Positions 29,940-39,176 of a stretch of 64,000 nt of DNA are shown here, piece after piece. The notes below the pieces were generated by a model. That model was not told the DNA's origin, made no database searches, and worked only from the letters and a program-made list of their open reading frames with translations. Within the stretch, counting starts at the first letter, position 1. Each line of letters opens with the position of its first letter. Location: NCBI RefSeq assembly GCF_032399705.1, contig NZ_CP135922.1:1426001-1490000 (forward strand), read 5' to 3'. Origin of the DNA: Paenibacillus sp. BIC5C1. Lineage in GTDB: Bacteria; Bacillota; Bacilli; Paenibacillales; Paenibacillaceae. The position numbers and the translations under genes are program-made.

Positions 29940-31133
29940 ATGTCCACATACTTGAAAAATATCAATCTGCAGTTATTTGTTGCCACCATGGCTCCATTGG
30001 GTTTCTTTTACAAAAAGGGAGAGGGTGGTGGGCTATTAGATATCACACTCTTAATTTATGCCGTCCTTTATGTCATGGTTGTTTATAATATGCTGATAAA
30101 AAAAGAAAAGCTGGCTCTTTTTAAATATGACGCAGTCGTTTATCTAGTTCTTATAGTAATGAGTTTCAGTCTGCTGTACACTCCGCAACCCATGGCTGGA
30201 TTAGTGAAATTTTTGAAATTTACTGTCATGGGAGTAGGCATGATATATATACTGCGGTCCTTTGTTAAAAGAAAAGACGACATAACAAAATTTTATAAGT
30301 ACTTTATATTTAATAGTTTTGTAATTCAAGTGCTCATTCTTATTGATTTTGCAGCGAATGAATTTCCTGTGGGTAGGTACAAATATCATGGGGTGCACCC
30401 AATTGCTACGGCTATGTTAGGGGCCACTTCTCTTTTAATTGTACTCATTTTGTTCTCGGCAAGAAAAGTGAAGTTTTCAACAACGCTGATTCTTTTGCTC
30501 ACGAGCACTTCCATTTTAATTATTGGTGCCTCAAAAGGCCCAATACTTGCAATTGCGATCACCTTGTTCCTGATGATGAGAGGGCTTAAGAAGGTGAATA
30601 TCAAGTTAATGCTTTTCCTTGGAGTCATTCTTGTTGTTTTGTTGAATTTAAGTGCAGTACAAAAATACACTGAATTTTTGACGGATCGAATCTCAAATAC
30701 GGCTGGCTCGGAATCTTCAGCAGTTCGTTTGAACTTGTATGATCAGGCAGAAAGAATTTTTTATGAAAATCCTATATTAGGTGCAGGTATCGGTACACTA
30801 AAGGAGTATCCTCATAATTTATTTTTAGAGATACTTGCAGAGAACGGACTTCTATTAGGGTTTATGCTGATTATTGTTCTATTAATGGTTTGCAAATCCT
30901 ACTTCGGTTTCTTGTTAGATAAATCGTTGGATATTAATTACTCACTTTCATTATCACTTGTCATTATTTCATTTGTAAGCTTGATGGTTAGTTGGACATA
31001 CGTGGATCAGAAATATTTGTATATGGGACTGGGTACACTTATTATGGTGCACAGCTCTTTGGTCAATCAGCCGAAGTATGAAGTTGAAGCGCTGAAGAGA
31101 ACAGAGAAATCATTGAGAACAACTACTCTTTAG
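29940..31133 (+). CDS. Wzy-type O-antigen/capsule polymerase
   Basis: Membrane protein of 397 residues with about 10-12 helices. The large extracellular loop and the motif YPHNLFLEILAENGLLLGF near residue 290 are typical of the Wzy_C (O-antigen ligase/polymerase) family. It would join repeat units on the outer face of the membrane. The ATG at 29940 follows AAAGGGG; an ATG at 29892 is in frame but gives a hydrophilic extension. It lies between GT8 and GT4 genes. Confidence 0.87.
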   Translation: MSTYLKNINLQLFVATMAPLGFFYKKGEGGGLLDITLLIYAVLYVMVVYNMLIKKEKLALFKYDAVVYLVLIVMSFSLLYTPQPMAGLVKFLKFTVMGVGMIYILRSFVKRKDDITKFYKYFIFNSFVIQVLILIDFAANEFPVGRYKYHGVHPIATAMLGATSLLIVLILFSARKVKFSTTLILLLTSTSILIIGASKGPILAIAITLFLMMRGLKKVNIKLMLFLGVILVVLLNLSAVQKYTEFLTDRISNTAGSESSAVRLNLYDQAERIFYENPILGAGIGTLKEYPHNLFLEILAENGLLLGFMLIIVLLMVCKSYFGFLLDKSLDINYSLSLSLVIISFVSLMVSWTYVDQKYLYMGLGTLIMVHSSLVNQPKYEVEALKRTEKSLRTTTL

Positions 31134-31145
31134 GGGAGAAAATAA

Positions 31146-32267
31146 ATGTTAAGGACATTATTGATCACCAATCAGATTGCTCCTTACCGAATTCCTGTGT
31201 ACAACAAAATCAATCAGAGTGACTCAATTGATTTTACCGTTTGGTTTTTACAGGAAAAGGAATCTAACCGTGAATGGAATATTGATTATTCGGAGATGGA
31301 ATTCGCACATGAGCAAATGCGCGGGTTCCATATTTTTGTGCAAAAATTAGATATGGGTATTCACCTAAACCCAGGATTATTCTGGAGGCTAATTCGCTTT
31401 AATCCGGATGTTGTTATGACAACAGGTTATGAGGCACCTGGGTACTGGACAGGAATGTTGTACGCTAAGATATTCCGTAAAAGATTTGTTGTTTGGTACG
31501 GCAGTACATTACACAGCAGTAGAGTTCAAAATAAGCTTTTTAATTCAATACGTAAATTCTTCTTTGGCAGAGCTGATGCTTTTGTGTCGTATGGTACTGA
31601 ATCAGCTAAGTGTATGGAACATTATGGTGTAGATCCTGAGAAAATTGTAATCGGATATAACACAGTGGATGTGAAGTATTATCGGCAACACTATAAAGAA
31701 AGCAGGAAGGCATCGCGTCAAAATGAAGCGAGAATACAATTTCTTTACATTGGACAGTTGATCGAACGGAAGGGATTGCTCCAAGTCTTGCAGGCACTGA
31801 GTAAACTTGAATCTAAGAACTGGGAATTCAGAATTGTAGGAAGTGGGACGGACGAAGCGATTCTGCGCAAAAAAGTGGAAGAGTATGGATTATCTGATCA
31901 TGTTTTATTTGAAGGCTACAAACAAAAAGAGCAGCTTGGAACGTACTTGGCCCAAGCAGACTGTCTAATTTTCCCTTCATTAATTGAGGTATGGGGACTT
32001 GTTGTTAATGAAGCTCTGGCAACAAATACCTTTGTGTTGGCATCCAAATATGCGGGGGCTACCAAGGATATTATAGCTGACAAACAAAATGGACTTGTAA
32101 TAGATCCATTGGATCAACGGAACATGATTGAGGCATTCCAGTGGGTGATGGGCAACAAGGAATATATTCAATCTCAACGTTCACAGGGACTGAGTTTATG
32201 GCGCAAGCTGCATCCGAACTCTTATGCACGCTCGGTTGAAACTGCAATCAAAAAAGCTGCATTGTGA
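31146..32267 (+). CDS. glycosyltransferase family 4-like protein
   Basis: GT-B fold glycosyltransferase of 373 residues. The C-terminal domain has the strand FLYIGQLIERKGLLQVLQAL, the segment FRIVGSGTDEAILRKKVEEY, and the E-x7-E donor motif in EVWGLVVNEALATNTFVLAS. The N-terminal acceptor part starts LLITNQIAPYRIPVYNKI, common in capsule GT4 enzymes. Sugar specificity is not evident. It overlaps the downstream acyltransferase frame by 4 bases if that gene starts at GTG 32264. Confidence 0.88.
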   Translation: MLRTLLITNQIAPYRIPVYNKINQSDSIDFTVWFLQEKESNREWNIDYSEMEFAHEQMRGFHIFVQKLDMGIHLNPGLFWRLIRFNPDVVMTTGYEAPGYWTGMLYAKIFRKRFVVWYGSTLHSSRVQNKLFNSIRKFFFGRADAFVSYGTESAKCMEHYGVDPEKIVIGYNTVDVKYYRQHYKESRKASRQNEARIQFLYIGQLIERKGLLQVLQALSKLESKNWEFRIVGSGTDEAILRKKVEEYGLSDHVLFEGYKQKEQLGTYLAQADCLIFPSLIEVWGLVVNEALATNTFVLASKYAGATKDIIADKQNGLVIDPLDQRNMIEAFQWVMGNKEYIQSQRSQGLSLWRKLHPNSYARSVETAIKKAAL

Positions 32268-32278
32268 GGTTAATAGGA

Positions 32279-32884
32279 ATGGAAAATAAAATCAGGCTTG
32301 ATTTATATGAGCAAACGGAATATTCACGTGGTAGAAATGGAATCATTGTATTGCTATGGTGGTTGATACAGGGAACTGTGTTTCGCTTTTCCCTTCATCA
32401 GATGTACGGGTGGCGTAGATGGTTATTAACTCGATTCGGGGCTGAAATTGGCCATGGTGTTAAAATTAGATCTTCCGCCAAGTTCACTTATCCATGGAAA
32501 GTGACGATTGGAGATCATAGTTGGATTGGGGATAATACAGAATTTTACAGTTTGGATGAAATCGCTGTAGGAAGGCATTGTGTGATTTCGCAGAATACTT
32601 ATCTTTGTACAGGAAGTCATCGTTTGAATGATCCTTCGTTTGGATTGATTACGAAGCCAATAGTAATTAAGGATGGAGCTTGGGTCGCAAGTGACGTTTT
32701 TGTATATCCTGGTGTCATTATTAATGAAATGGCTGTTGCGGGTGCACGAAGTACAGTGATCAAGAATATTCCTGCAAATGAGATTCACGTAGGCTATCCA
32801 GCTGTCTTTATAAAGCGTCGTTTTCCTCAACAGATTGGAAGTACGATACCATTTGATCGGTTAGAAAGTGAGATGATGAAATGA
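32279..32884 (+). CDS. WcaF-like sugar O-acetyltransferase (left-handed beta-helix)
   Basis: Acetyltransferase of 201 residues in the LbH family, like WcaF of colanic acid synthesis and NodL. Hexapeptide repeats are visible in the middle (GVKIRSSAKFTYPWKVTIGD, IGDNTEFYSLDEIAVGRHCV), followed by VASDVFVYPGVIINEMAVAG. It would put an acetyl group on a sugar of the repeat unit. The ATG at 32279 follows GAGG by 9 bases; a GTG at 32264 overlaps the previous stop. It overlaps the next gene at ATGA (32881). Confidence 0.86.
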   Translation: MENKIRLDLYEQTEYSRGRNGIIVLLWWLIQGTVFRFSLHQMYGWRRWLLTRFGAEIGHGVKIRSSAKFTYPWKVTIGDHSWIGDNTEFYSLDEIAVGRHCVISQNTYLCTGSHRLNDPSFGLITKPIVIKDGAWVASDVFVYPGVIINEMAVAGARSTVIKNIPANEIHVGYPAVFIKRRFPQQIGSTIPFDRLESEMMK

Positions 32885-34167
32885 AGCCCAAAATAGTATT
32901 TGTCATTAATTACTTTTACCCGGATGTAGTATCGACTGGGCAAATTATGACAGAGTTATGTCTTTATCTTCAAAAAGATTTTGATATAACAGTAATTGCT
33001 GCACAGACTGAGGGGACGATTCATGAAAAACAAAGTCGCTTCATTTTAGATCAATTAGAGCAAATCCAGATTATAAAGATCAATCTTCCTGAAGTTAATA
33101 AAGAGAATAAATTAAGCAGGCTGAAGTATATCTCAGCTTATTTTGTTTGGGCAACTGTTGCATTACTCAAACAGAAAAAAGTGGATTTAATATACACCAT
33201 CTCCCAACCACCCGTGTTAGGTGGAGTGATTGGTACAATAGGCAAATTATTAAAAAGAACAAAGCATATCTATAACATACAAGACTTTAATCCGGAACAA
33301 GCTGAAGCAGTCGGTTACAGTAAAAAGAAATGGATTGCTAATACGGCTAGATGGGTCGATACGCTAAGTTGCAAATTAGCGGATCATGTTGTGACCGTTG
33401 GTGAAGATATGAGAGAGACGCTGGAACGCAGATTCAATAATAGGAAAGTGACTGATAATTCGGTGATTCATAACTGGACGGACGAACAAGAGATTATACC
33501 ACTTTCCAAAGACCATCCGAAGGTTACAGATTTTTTGAGAGAACATCATCTTGAAGGAAAATTTGTAATCATGTATTCCGGTAACCTTGGGTTATATTAC
33601 GACTTGGAGAATTTGATTAATATGACGGGGAGATTCGCTGGCTATCGGGATCTAGCATTTGTGTTTATAGGCGAAGGTGCTGTGAAACGAAAAATGCAAG
33701 ACTATGTTGAGCAACATGGTATCAAACAGGTGTACTTTCTTCCTTTTCAAGCGAAGGAAAATCTGAAATATTCTTTGAATGCAGCTGATGTGCATTTGGT
33801 AGTTAACCAGAAGGGGATTAAGGGCGTCTCTGTTCCTAGTAAGATATATGGTGTGATGGCTGCTGGAAAACCTGTTCTGGGAGTATTGGAACAGGGCAGT
33901 GAGGGTTATCGAATTATCAGTGAGAGCAAGTGTGGGCGTTTAATGGAACCACAGAGTTATGAAATGTTTGTCAAACATGTGAAAGACTTATATATGCTAA
34001 ATCGGGATGAACTTAGAAACATGGGTCTAGAAGGAAGGGGTTATCTGGAAGAACATCTTAAACGAAATACCTCCATGGAGAAGTACAAAGTGTTGCTTAG
34101 CAGACTCGCATCCAGAACGACGGACCACCAGGTGGTTGGGAATAGGGAGTATGCGGCATCTGAATAA
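32881..34167 (+). CDS. WbuB-like glycosyltransferase (GT4)
   Basis: GT-B glycosyltransferase of 428 residues. It starts FVINYFYPDVVSTGQIMTEL, a pattern seen in WbuB/WcaI-type transferases, which often add fucosamine or fucose. The C-terminal donor domain contains FVIMYSGNLGLYYDLENLIN, FVFIGEGAVKRKMQDYV and VPSKIYGVMAAGKPVLG. The E-x7-E motif is replaced by a serine-lysine segment, usual for this subgroup. It starts at ATG 32881 overlapping the acetyltransferase stop. Confidence 0.86.
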   Translation: MKPKIVFVINYFYPDVVSTGQIMTELCLYLQKDFDITVIAAQTEGTIHEKQSRFILDQLEQIQIIKINLPEVNKENKLSRLKYISAYFVWATVALLKQKKVDLIYTISQPPVLGGVIGTIGKLLKRTKHIYNIQDFNPEQAEAVGYSKKKWIANTARWVDTLSCKLADHVVTVGEDMRETLERRFNNRKVTDNSVIHNWTDEQEIIPLSKDHPKVTDFLREHHLEGKFVIMYSGNLGLYYDLENLINMTGRFAGYRDLAFVFIGEGAVKRKMQDYVEQHGIKQVYFLPFQAKENLKYSLNAADVHLVVNQKGIKGVSVPSKIYGVMAAGKPVLGVLEQGSEGYRIISESKCGRLMEPQSYEMFVKHVKDLYMLNRDELRNMGLEGRGYLEEHLKRNTSMEKYKVLLSRLASRTTDHQVVGNREYAASE

Positions 34168-34200
34168 TGTCTTGAGCTAACAATTAAAGGAGGAATCGCA

Positions 34201-35577
34201 ATGAAACTTGTACTGCTGTCAGGCGGATCAGGGAAACGACTTTGGCCGTTATCCAATGATGCACGTTCAAAACAATTTTTGCGTGTACTCCAAGATGATG
34301 ACATGCAAATGGTATCCATGGTTCAACGTGTATGGCGCCAGCTTGAATTAAGTGGGTTGGGTGCTGAAAGCTATATTGCTACTGGTAAATCACAAATAGA
34401 AATGATGCAAAGCCAAGTAGGTACAGAAGTACCTTTGATTGTAGAACCCGAACGAAGGGATACATTTCCTGCTATTGCACTTGCCGCAACCTATCTGTAT
34501 TCAGTAAAAAGTATCGGGCTCAATGAAGTAGTAGCCATCTTACCTGTAGATCCATATGTGGAAAATCACTTCTTCAATGTTGTTCAGCAGTTGGAAGTGG
34601 CAATCAATCACAGTGGAGCTCATATTGGACTTATAGGTGTGAAACCAACTTATCCATCTTCTAAATATGGTTATATTATTCCAGGTACCTCTGGGCAATC
34701 TCATGGGGAATTGGAGATTCTTCAGGTTCAACGATTCCAGGAAAAACCTACAGAGGAACAGGCTGAGCTATTAATTAGTAATGGAGCTCTTTGGAATTGT
34801 GGTGTATTTGCTTTTAAATTGGATTATATCATTAATAAGTTGCAAGAAAAGGGCTTGCCAATACAGTATGAAGAGCTTCTTAAACAATATGCTAACCTAC
34901 CTGAAATAAGTTTTGATTATGAGGTGCTGGAGAAAGAACGCGAAACCATCGTTATTCCTTATGAGGGATATTGGAAAGATTTGGGAACTTGGAATACGTT
35001 AACAGAGGAAATGGGATCCAAGCAAATTGGAAAAGGTATTGTCAGTTTAGATTGTACGAATACTCATTTGATTAATGAATTGGATATACCAGTTGTAGTC
35101 CTTGGAGTATCAGATATTGTAGTGGCAACGAGCCCAGATGGTATTTTGGTTACAGACAAGAGTGCAAGTCCCAGGATTAAAGAAACTATTAATTTTAATA
35201 CAGGGCCTAAATATGAAGAACGTCAATGGGGCTGGTGCAAAACGCTGGACGTGCAACAGTATGAAGACGGGAATCAGGTGACTACCAAAAGGCTGCATGT
35301 GATTTCGGGGAAAAATTTAAGTTATTGCCTAAGTCGTAGCTGTCAGGAAGTATGGACAATTGTTAGGGGAAGCGCTGAGTTTATTCACAACGGTAACCGA
35401 ATGAGCATCAAGGCAGGGAATGTACTCCATATTCCAGCTATGACTATGCATGGTCTAAAAGCAATAACGGACGTGGAATTTATTGTTGTTCAATCAGGAC
35501 CTTTAATTATGGAGAATGATTTGGTTGAGTTATATACAGATTGGGAAGAAATTGAACAACATTGTGTGAAAATCTAA
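34201..35577 (+). CDS. manC: mannose-1-phosphate guanylyltransferase (ManC-type)
   Basis: Makes GDP-mannose from GTP and mannose-1-phosphate; 458 residues. The N-terminal nucleotidyl motif is LLSGGSGKRLWPLSNDARSK, followed by EPERRDTFPAIALAA, VDPYVE and RFQEKPTEEQAELLI. The C-terminal 110 residues are a cupin related to type II phosphomannose isomerase. There, the segment LSYCLSRSCQEVWTIVRG lacks the His residues usual for metal binding (commonly LSYQxHxxRxExW), so isomerase activity is doubtful. No phosphomannomutase gene is in the locus. GDP-mannose feeds gmd and fcl and possibly mannosyl transfer. Confidence 0.88.
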   Translation: MKLVLLSGGSGKRLWPLSNDARSKQFLRVLQDDDMQMVSMVQRVWRQLELSGLGAESYIATGKSQIEMMQSQVGTEVPLIVEPERRDTFPAIALAATYLYSVKSIGLNEVVAILPVDPYVENHFFNVVQQLEVAINHSGAHIGLIGVKPTYPSSKYGYIIPGTSGQSHGELEILQVQRFQEKPTEEQAELLISNGALWNCGVFAFKLDYIINKLQEKGLPIQYEELLKQYANLPEISFDYEVLEKERETIVIPYEGYWKDLGTWNTLTEEMGSKQIGKGIVSLDCTNTHLINELDIPVVVLGVSDIVVATSPDGILVTDKSASPRIKETINFNTGPKYEERQWGWCKTLDVQQYEDGNQVTTKRLHVISGKNLSYCLSRSCQEVWTIVRGSAEFIHNGNRMSIKAGNVLHIPAMTMHGLKAITDVEFIVVQSGPLIMENDLVELYTDWEEIEQHCVKI

Positions 35578-35578
35578 T

Positions 35579-36724
35579 ATGAAATCCAGCCTGAATTTGA
35601 TTTTTTATGTTACTGATTATGGTTACGGACATGCGACAAGAAGCATAGCCCTGATTAGGGAGCTGCTTCGACCTAAGTATAATATAAGTCAAATAACAAT
35701 TTGTTCTGGAAAAGTATTACCTTTTATTAGGGAATCTTTACAGTATGATAAACGAATCAACTTTAGAGAACAAGCCCTTGATTTAGGATACGTCCATGAA
35801 TCGGGGAGTATAGATCTGTCATCATGTCTACTTCATGAGAGATATATGAATTATCATTATTCCTTTTCGAGTATGGTTTCCATGGAAAGGGCTTTTTTGG
35901 TTTTACAAAAGCCAGACATGGTTTTATCCGACATCTCTCCAATTCCTTTTTTAGCTGCATCGCAATTAAATGTTATTTCTGTCGGTATTTCCAATTTTAC
36001 TTGGTATACAGCATATGAGGAAGCGCTAACTCCCGAACTAATACAGTTGTTGGAACAATCCTATCGCTGTATGGACTATTTTGTGAGGCTTCCTGGTGGA
36101 AAAACTGAGCCGGATTGGGGAGCCCGCGGTGGTATCGCTGCAGATTTTTACTGCCGGAGAGTAGACTCGACGGAAAAGAAGCGTATTCGCTCACAGCTTG
36201 ACCCCTTCCATAATAAAACGATTATTTTTTTCGCAATAGGCATGGGTGTTGAGCTCTCAGATATTTCCAAAATGAAGCTGCTCAAGCATGAAAAATTTGT
36301 CTTTATTGTCTCATGCAATATGGAAATTTCCGGTCGGAACATCTTCAATATCGAAAAGAATTATACAGAAACACAAAATTTTGTTGCTGCATCAGATATT
36401 GTAGTTACAAAACCCGGCTGGAGCACAATCAGTGAAGCCGTTGTTTCCCATAAACCACTGGTTTTATTGGAGAGGGGGAATATTCCTGAAGATCGCAAAA
36501 ACATTACTGCAGCCTGGCATGCTACGAAAACAGTCACTATTCAGTGGGGTGAGCTTCGGGATATGGAAGATCCTAATTTTTTTGAGGGAATGATTATATC
36601 TTCCGATTCCGAGAATGATGAAATAGAAAATCATAAATCTTTTTATTCTGAGGATAGACGATCTGGAGTAAATGTTATTGCTGAATTCATTGAGGATTTA
36701 TTTAATTTTCGCATAACAACGTGA
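35579..36724 (+). CDS. GT-B glycosyltransferase-like protein resembling the N-terminal domain of L-arabinokinase
   Basis: Protein of 381 residues starting 1 base after the manC stop. The N-terminus LIFYVTDYGYGHATRSIALI has the GxGHATR motif found in the GT28/UGT-like N-terminal domain of plant and bacterial L-arabinokinase and in related glycosyltransferases. The donor domain has DIVVTKPGWSTISEAVVSH, then PLVLLERGNIPEDR, close to the family motif (KPGxGTxSE). No kinase domain follows. It lies between manC and ugd, so it is likely a capsule transferase. The donor is unknown. The C-terminus is acidic and less ordered. Confidence 0.72.
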   Translation: MKSSLNLIFYVTDYGYGHATRSIALIRELLRPKYNISQITICSGKVLPFIRESLQYDKRINFREQALDLGYVHESGSIDLSSCLLHERYMNYHYSFSSMVSMERAFLVLQKPDMVLSDISPIPFLAASQLNVISVGISNFTWYTAYEEALTPELIQLLEQSYRCMDYFVRLPGGKTEPDWGARGGIAADFYCRRVDSTEKKRIRSQLDPFHNKTIIFFAIGMGVELSDISKMKLLKHEKFVFIVSCNMEISGRNIFNIEKNYTETQNFVAASDIVVTKPGWSTISEAVVSHKPLVLLERGNIPEDRKNITAAWHATKTVTIQWGELRDMEDPNFFEGMIISSDSENDEIENHKSFYSEDRRSGVNVIAEFIEDLFNFRITT

Positions 36725-36769
36725 TTAGTATATTTATATAAATAAAAAAGTTGATGGAGGATGGACAAT

Positions 36770-38107
36770 ATGAAATTGACAGTGATCGGTACAGGGTATG
36801 TAGGTCTGGTATCTGGTGTTTGTTTTTCGGAACTTGGTAATGAAGTAATCTGTGTGGATAAATTGGAAAATAAGATTGAAATGTTAAACGAGGGCTTAGT
36901 CCCAATTTATGAACCAGGGCTGGAAGAACTTATTGCAAAAAATAAATTGGCGGGCCGTTTAACCTTCACTACGGATTTAACCAACGCTGTACAGCAAGCA
37001 GATATTATTATCATTGCGGTTGGAACTCCTCCACTTCCCAGTGGTGAAGCTAATCTTGCATTTATCCACCAAGCTGCTGAGGATATCGCACTTTCAATGA
37101 ATGGTTACAAAATTATCGTAACCAAGAGCACAGTACCTGTAGGGACAAATGAGCAGGTTGAGGGAATTGTAAGTAGATACAGTAAGTATCCTTTTGCGGT
37201 AGCTTCTGTACCTGAATTTTTAAGAGAAGGTTCTGCAGTGCAAGATACGCTTAATCCAGATCGAATTGTTATTGGTTCTGCCAGTAAAGATGCTTTTGAG
37301 AAATTATCTTCGCTGCATAGTGAACTGACATCTAACATTATTTTAACGGATGTTCGATCAGCCGAGATGATTAAGTATGCTTCGAATGCCTTCCTATCCA
37401 CTAAAATCTCATTCATTAATGAAATTGCCAACATTTGTGAAAAGGTGGGAGCGGATGTCACACGAGTAGCTGAAGGCATGGGATATGATAAGCGAATTGG
37501 TGCCTCTTTCTTACAAGCTGGAATAGGTTATGGTGGGTCATGCTTTCCAAAAGATACACAGGCGCTCATTCATATCGCCAATAGTGTTAAATATGACTTT
37601 AAGTTGCTTCAATCCGTTGTGGAAGTAAATACGAAACAAAGGTTAAACATAATCGAGAAGCTACATGAAGCGCTTGGCTCTCTGCATGGGATACGTATTG
37701 GAATCTGGGGGCTGGCTTTCAAACCCAATACAGATGATGTAAGAGATGCTCCAGCTATTGAAATTATTCATAAGCTCCTTGAATTAGGCGCGATAGTCCA
37801 AGTTTACGATCCTATTGCAATGGACAATTTCAGAAGAGAAATTACGGATATACCATTGATTCAATGGTCTGAAAGTGCAATTCAAGCTGCAACAGGATGT
37901 GATGCACTTTGTCTGTTGACAGAGTGGGCTGAATTTTCGGAGATTCCTCTGAATGATTTGGCTAACGTAATGAATCAACCCATTTTGGTGGATGGTCGGA
38001 ATTCATACAGTGCTGAACAAATATTAGATTCTTCTTTTGAGTATTATTCTGTGGGGCGTCCTAATTTGACCAAGATAGTATCAGATACAGTTTCATTAGC
38101 AAACTAA
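36770..38107 (+). CDS. UDP-glucose 6-dehydrogenase
   Basis: Oxidises UDP-glucose to UDP-glucuronate in two NAD steps; 445 residues. Seen are the Rossmann motif VIGTGYVGLVSGVCFSELG, AVGTPPLPSGEANL, TKSTVPVGTNE, EFLREGSAV, the active-site Cys in GIGYGGSCFPKDTQAL, and GLAFKPNTDDVRDAPA. These match Ugd/TuaD. The ATG at 36770 follows GGAGG (36756-36760); a second ATG at 36761 would overlap that site. It supplies UDP-glucuronate for polymer and for the UXS-like decarboxylase. Confidence 0.93.
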   Translation: MKLTVIGTGYVGLVSGVCFSELGNEVICVDKLENKIEMLNEGLVPIYEPGLEELIAKNKLAGRLTFTTDLTNAVQQADIIIIAVGTPPLPSGEANLAFIHQAAEDIALSMNGYKIIVTKSTVPVGTNEQVEGIVSRYSKYPFAVASVPEFLREGSAVQDTLNPDRIVIGSASKDAFEKLSSLHSELTSNIILTDVRSAEMIKYASNAFLSTKISFINEIANICEKVGADVTRVAEGMGYDKRIGASFLQAGIGYGGSCFPKDTQALIHIANSVKYDFKLLQSVVEVNTKQRLNIIEKLHEALGSLHGIRIGIWGLAFKPNTDDVRDAPAIEIIHKLLELGAIVQVYDPIAMDNFRREITDIPLIQWSESAIQAATGCDALCLLTEWAEFSEIPLNDLANVMNQPILVDGRNSYSAEQILDSSFEYYSVGRPNLTKIVSDTVSLAN

Positions 38108-38236
38108 CAAAATTTTTTTAATTTCGTATATCAAGAGCCGGAAATGGTTCGATTGCAAAAAAAAAAGCATTCGGGTGGTTTCCGGTTAGTGAATTCGTAT
38201 CATATCATAATTGAACTAAATATGAGGGGATATGTA

Positions 38237-39157
38237 ATGAAGCTATGGCTTAAAATCACTTTAAGTGCATTATCGTTATTTTTAATAGGCATTCTTGGTT
38301 ACGGTATTTTTGTATATTACACTGTAAAATCGACTGCCAATGATATGTATGAACCCCTTGATCCAGTGAAGCCAGTTAACATTGTGACTGATGTTAGAGG
38401 GGGAAATGAAGTCAAGATTAATGAGAAGGATCCATTTACGGTTATGGTCATGGGTGTGGATGAGCGAAGTACAGATGTGGGACGTACAGATACCATCATT
38501 GTTCTAAGTGTTAATCCTGCGAAGAAATCAGTGCTTATGTTTAATATACCGCGTGATACAAGGACTGAAATCGTCGGTCATAACACTGTAGATAAAATTA
38601 ATCATGCTTACGCCTTTGGAGGTGTAAACATGGCGTTAGATACAGTTGAAAAGTTTTTGGATTCACCTATTGATTATTATATCAAAGTTAATATGCAGGG
38701 ATTCACCCAACTCATTGATTTATTAGGTGGAGTGGAAGTTAATAATCGTTTTGCTTTTGATTATCAAGGTTACCATTATAATGAAGGCACAATCAAGTTA
38801 AATGGCAGTGAAGCTCTTGGGTATACAAGAATGCGTTATGATGATCCGCGAGGTGATATTGGTAGGAATAGCAGACAAAGACAAATACTGGAACGCCTTA
38901 TGCAGACAACACTCCAAGTATCGAATGTCATACATCTTCAAACGATTTTGAGTGAGATTGGCGATAATGTGAGAACAGATATTACATTTGAAGAGATGAA
39001 GGGCTTGTTATTAGATTATCGTTCTGATTTGGAAAATATAGAAACGATAGAACTACAAGGTGAGGGTACGAAGATTGACGGGGTTTATTATTATTTGATT
39101 GATCAGGAAGAAAGAGATAGGGCTCACGGTTTAATACAAAAGCACTTATCCCAATAA
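38237..39157 (+). CDS. LytR-CpsA-Psr (LCP) family glycopolymer ligase
   Basis: Membrane-anchored LCP protein of 306 residues that transfers lipid-linked glycopolymers to peptidoglycan. An N-terminal membrane helix (about residues 7-27) precedes the catalytic domain. Its conserved segments are VMVMGVDERSTDVGRTDTII, FNIPRDTRTEI, DKINHAYAFGG and EALGYTRMRYDDPRGDIGRN; the arginines are pyrophosphate ligands. The ATG at 38237 follows GAGGGG by 7 bases; the frame extends upstream to 38144 without a site. Its place in the locus suggests it attaches the capsule to the wall. Confidence 0.92.
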   Translation: MKLWLKITLSALSLFLIGILGYGIFVYYTVKSTANDMYEPLDPVKPVNIVTDVRGGNEVKINEKDPFTVMVMGVDERSTDVGRTDTIIVLSVNPAKKSVLMFNIPRDTRTEIVGHNTVDKINHAYAFGGVNMALDTVEKFLDSPIDYYIKVNMQGFTQLIDLLGGVEVNNRFAFDYQGYHYNEGTIKLNGSEALGYTRMRYDDPRGDIGRNSRQRQILERLMQTTLQVSNVIHLQTILSEIGDNVRTDITFEEMKGLLLDYRSDLENIETIELQGEGTKIDGVYYYLIDQEERDRAHGLIQKHLSQ

Positions 39158-39176
39158 TAAATTATGGAGATGGCAT

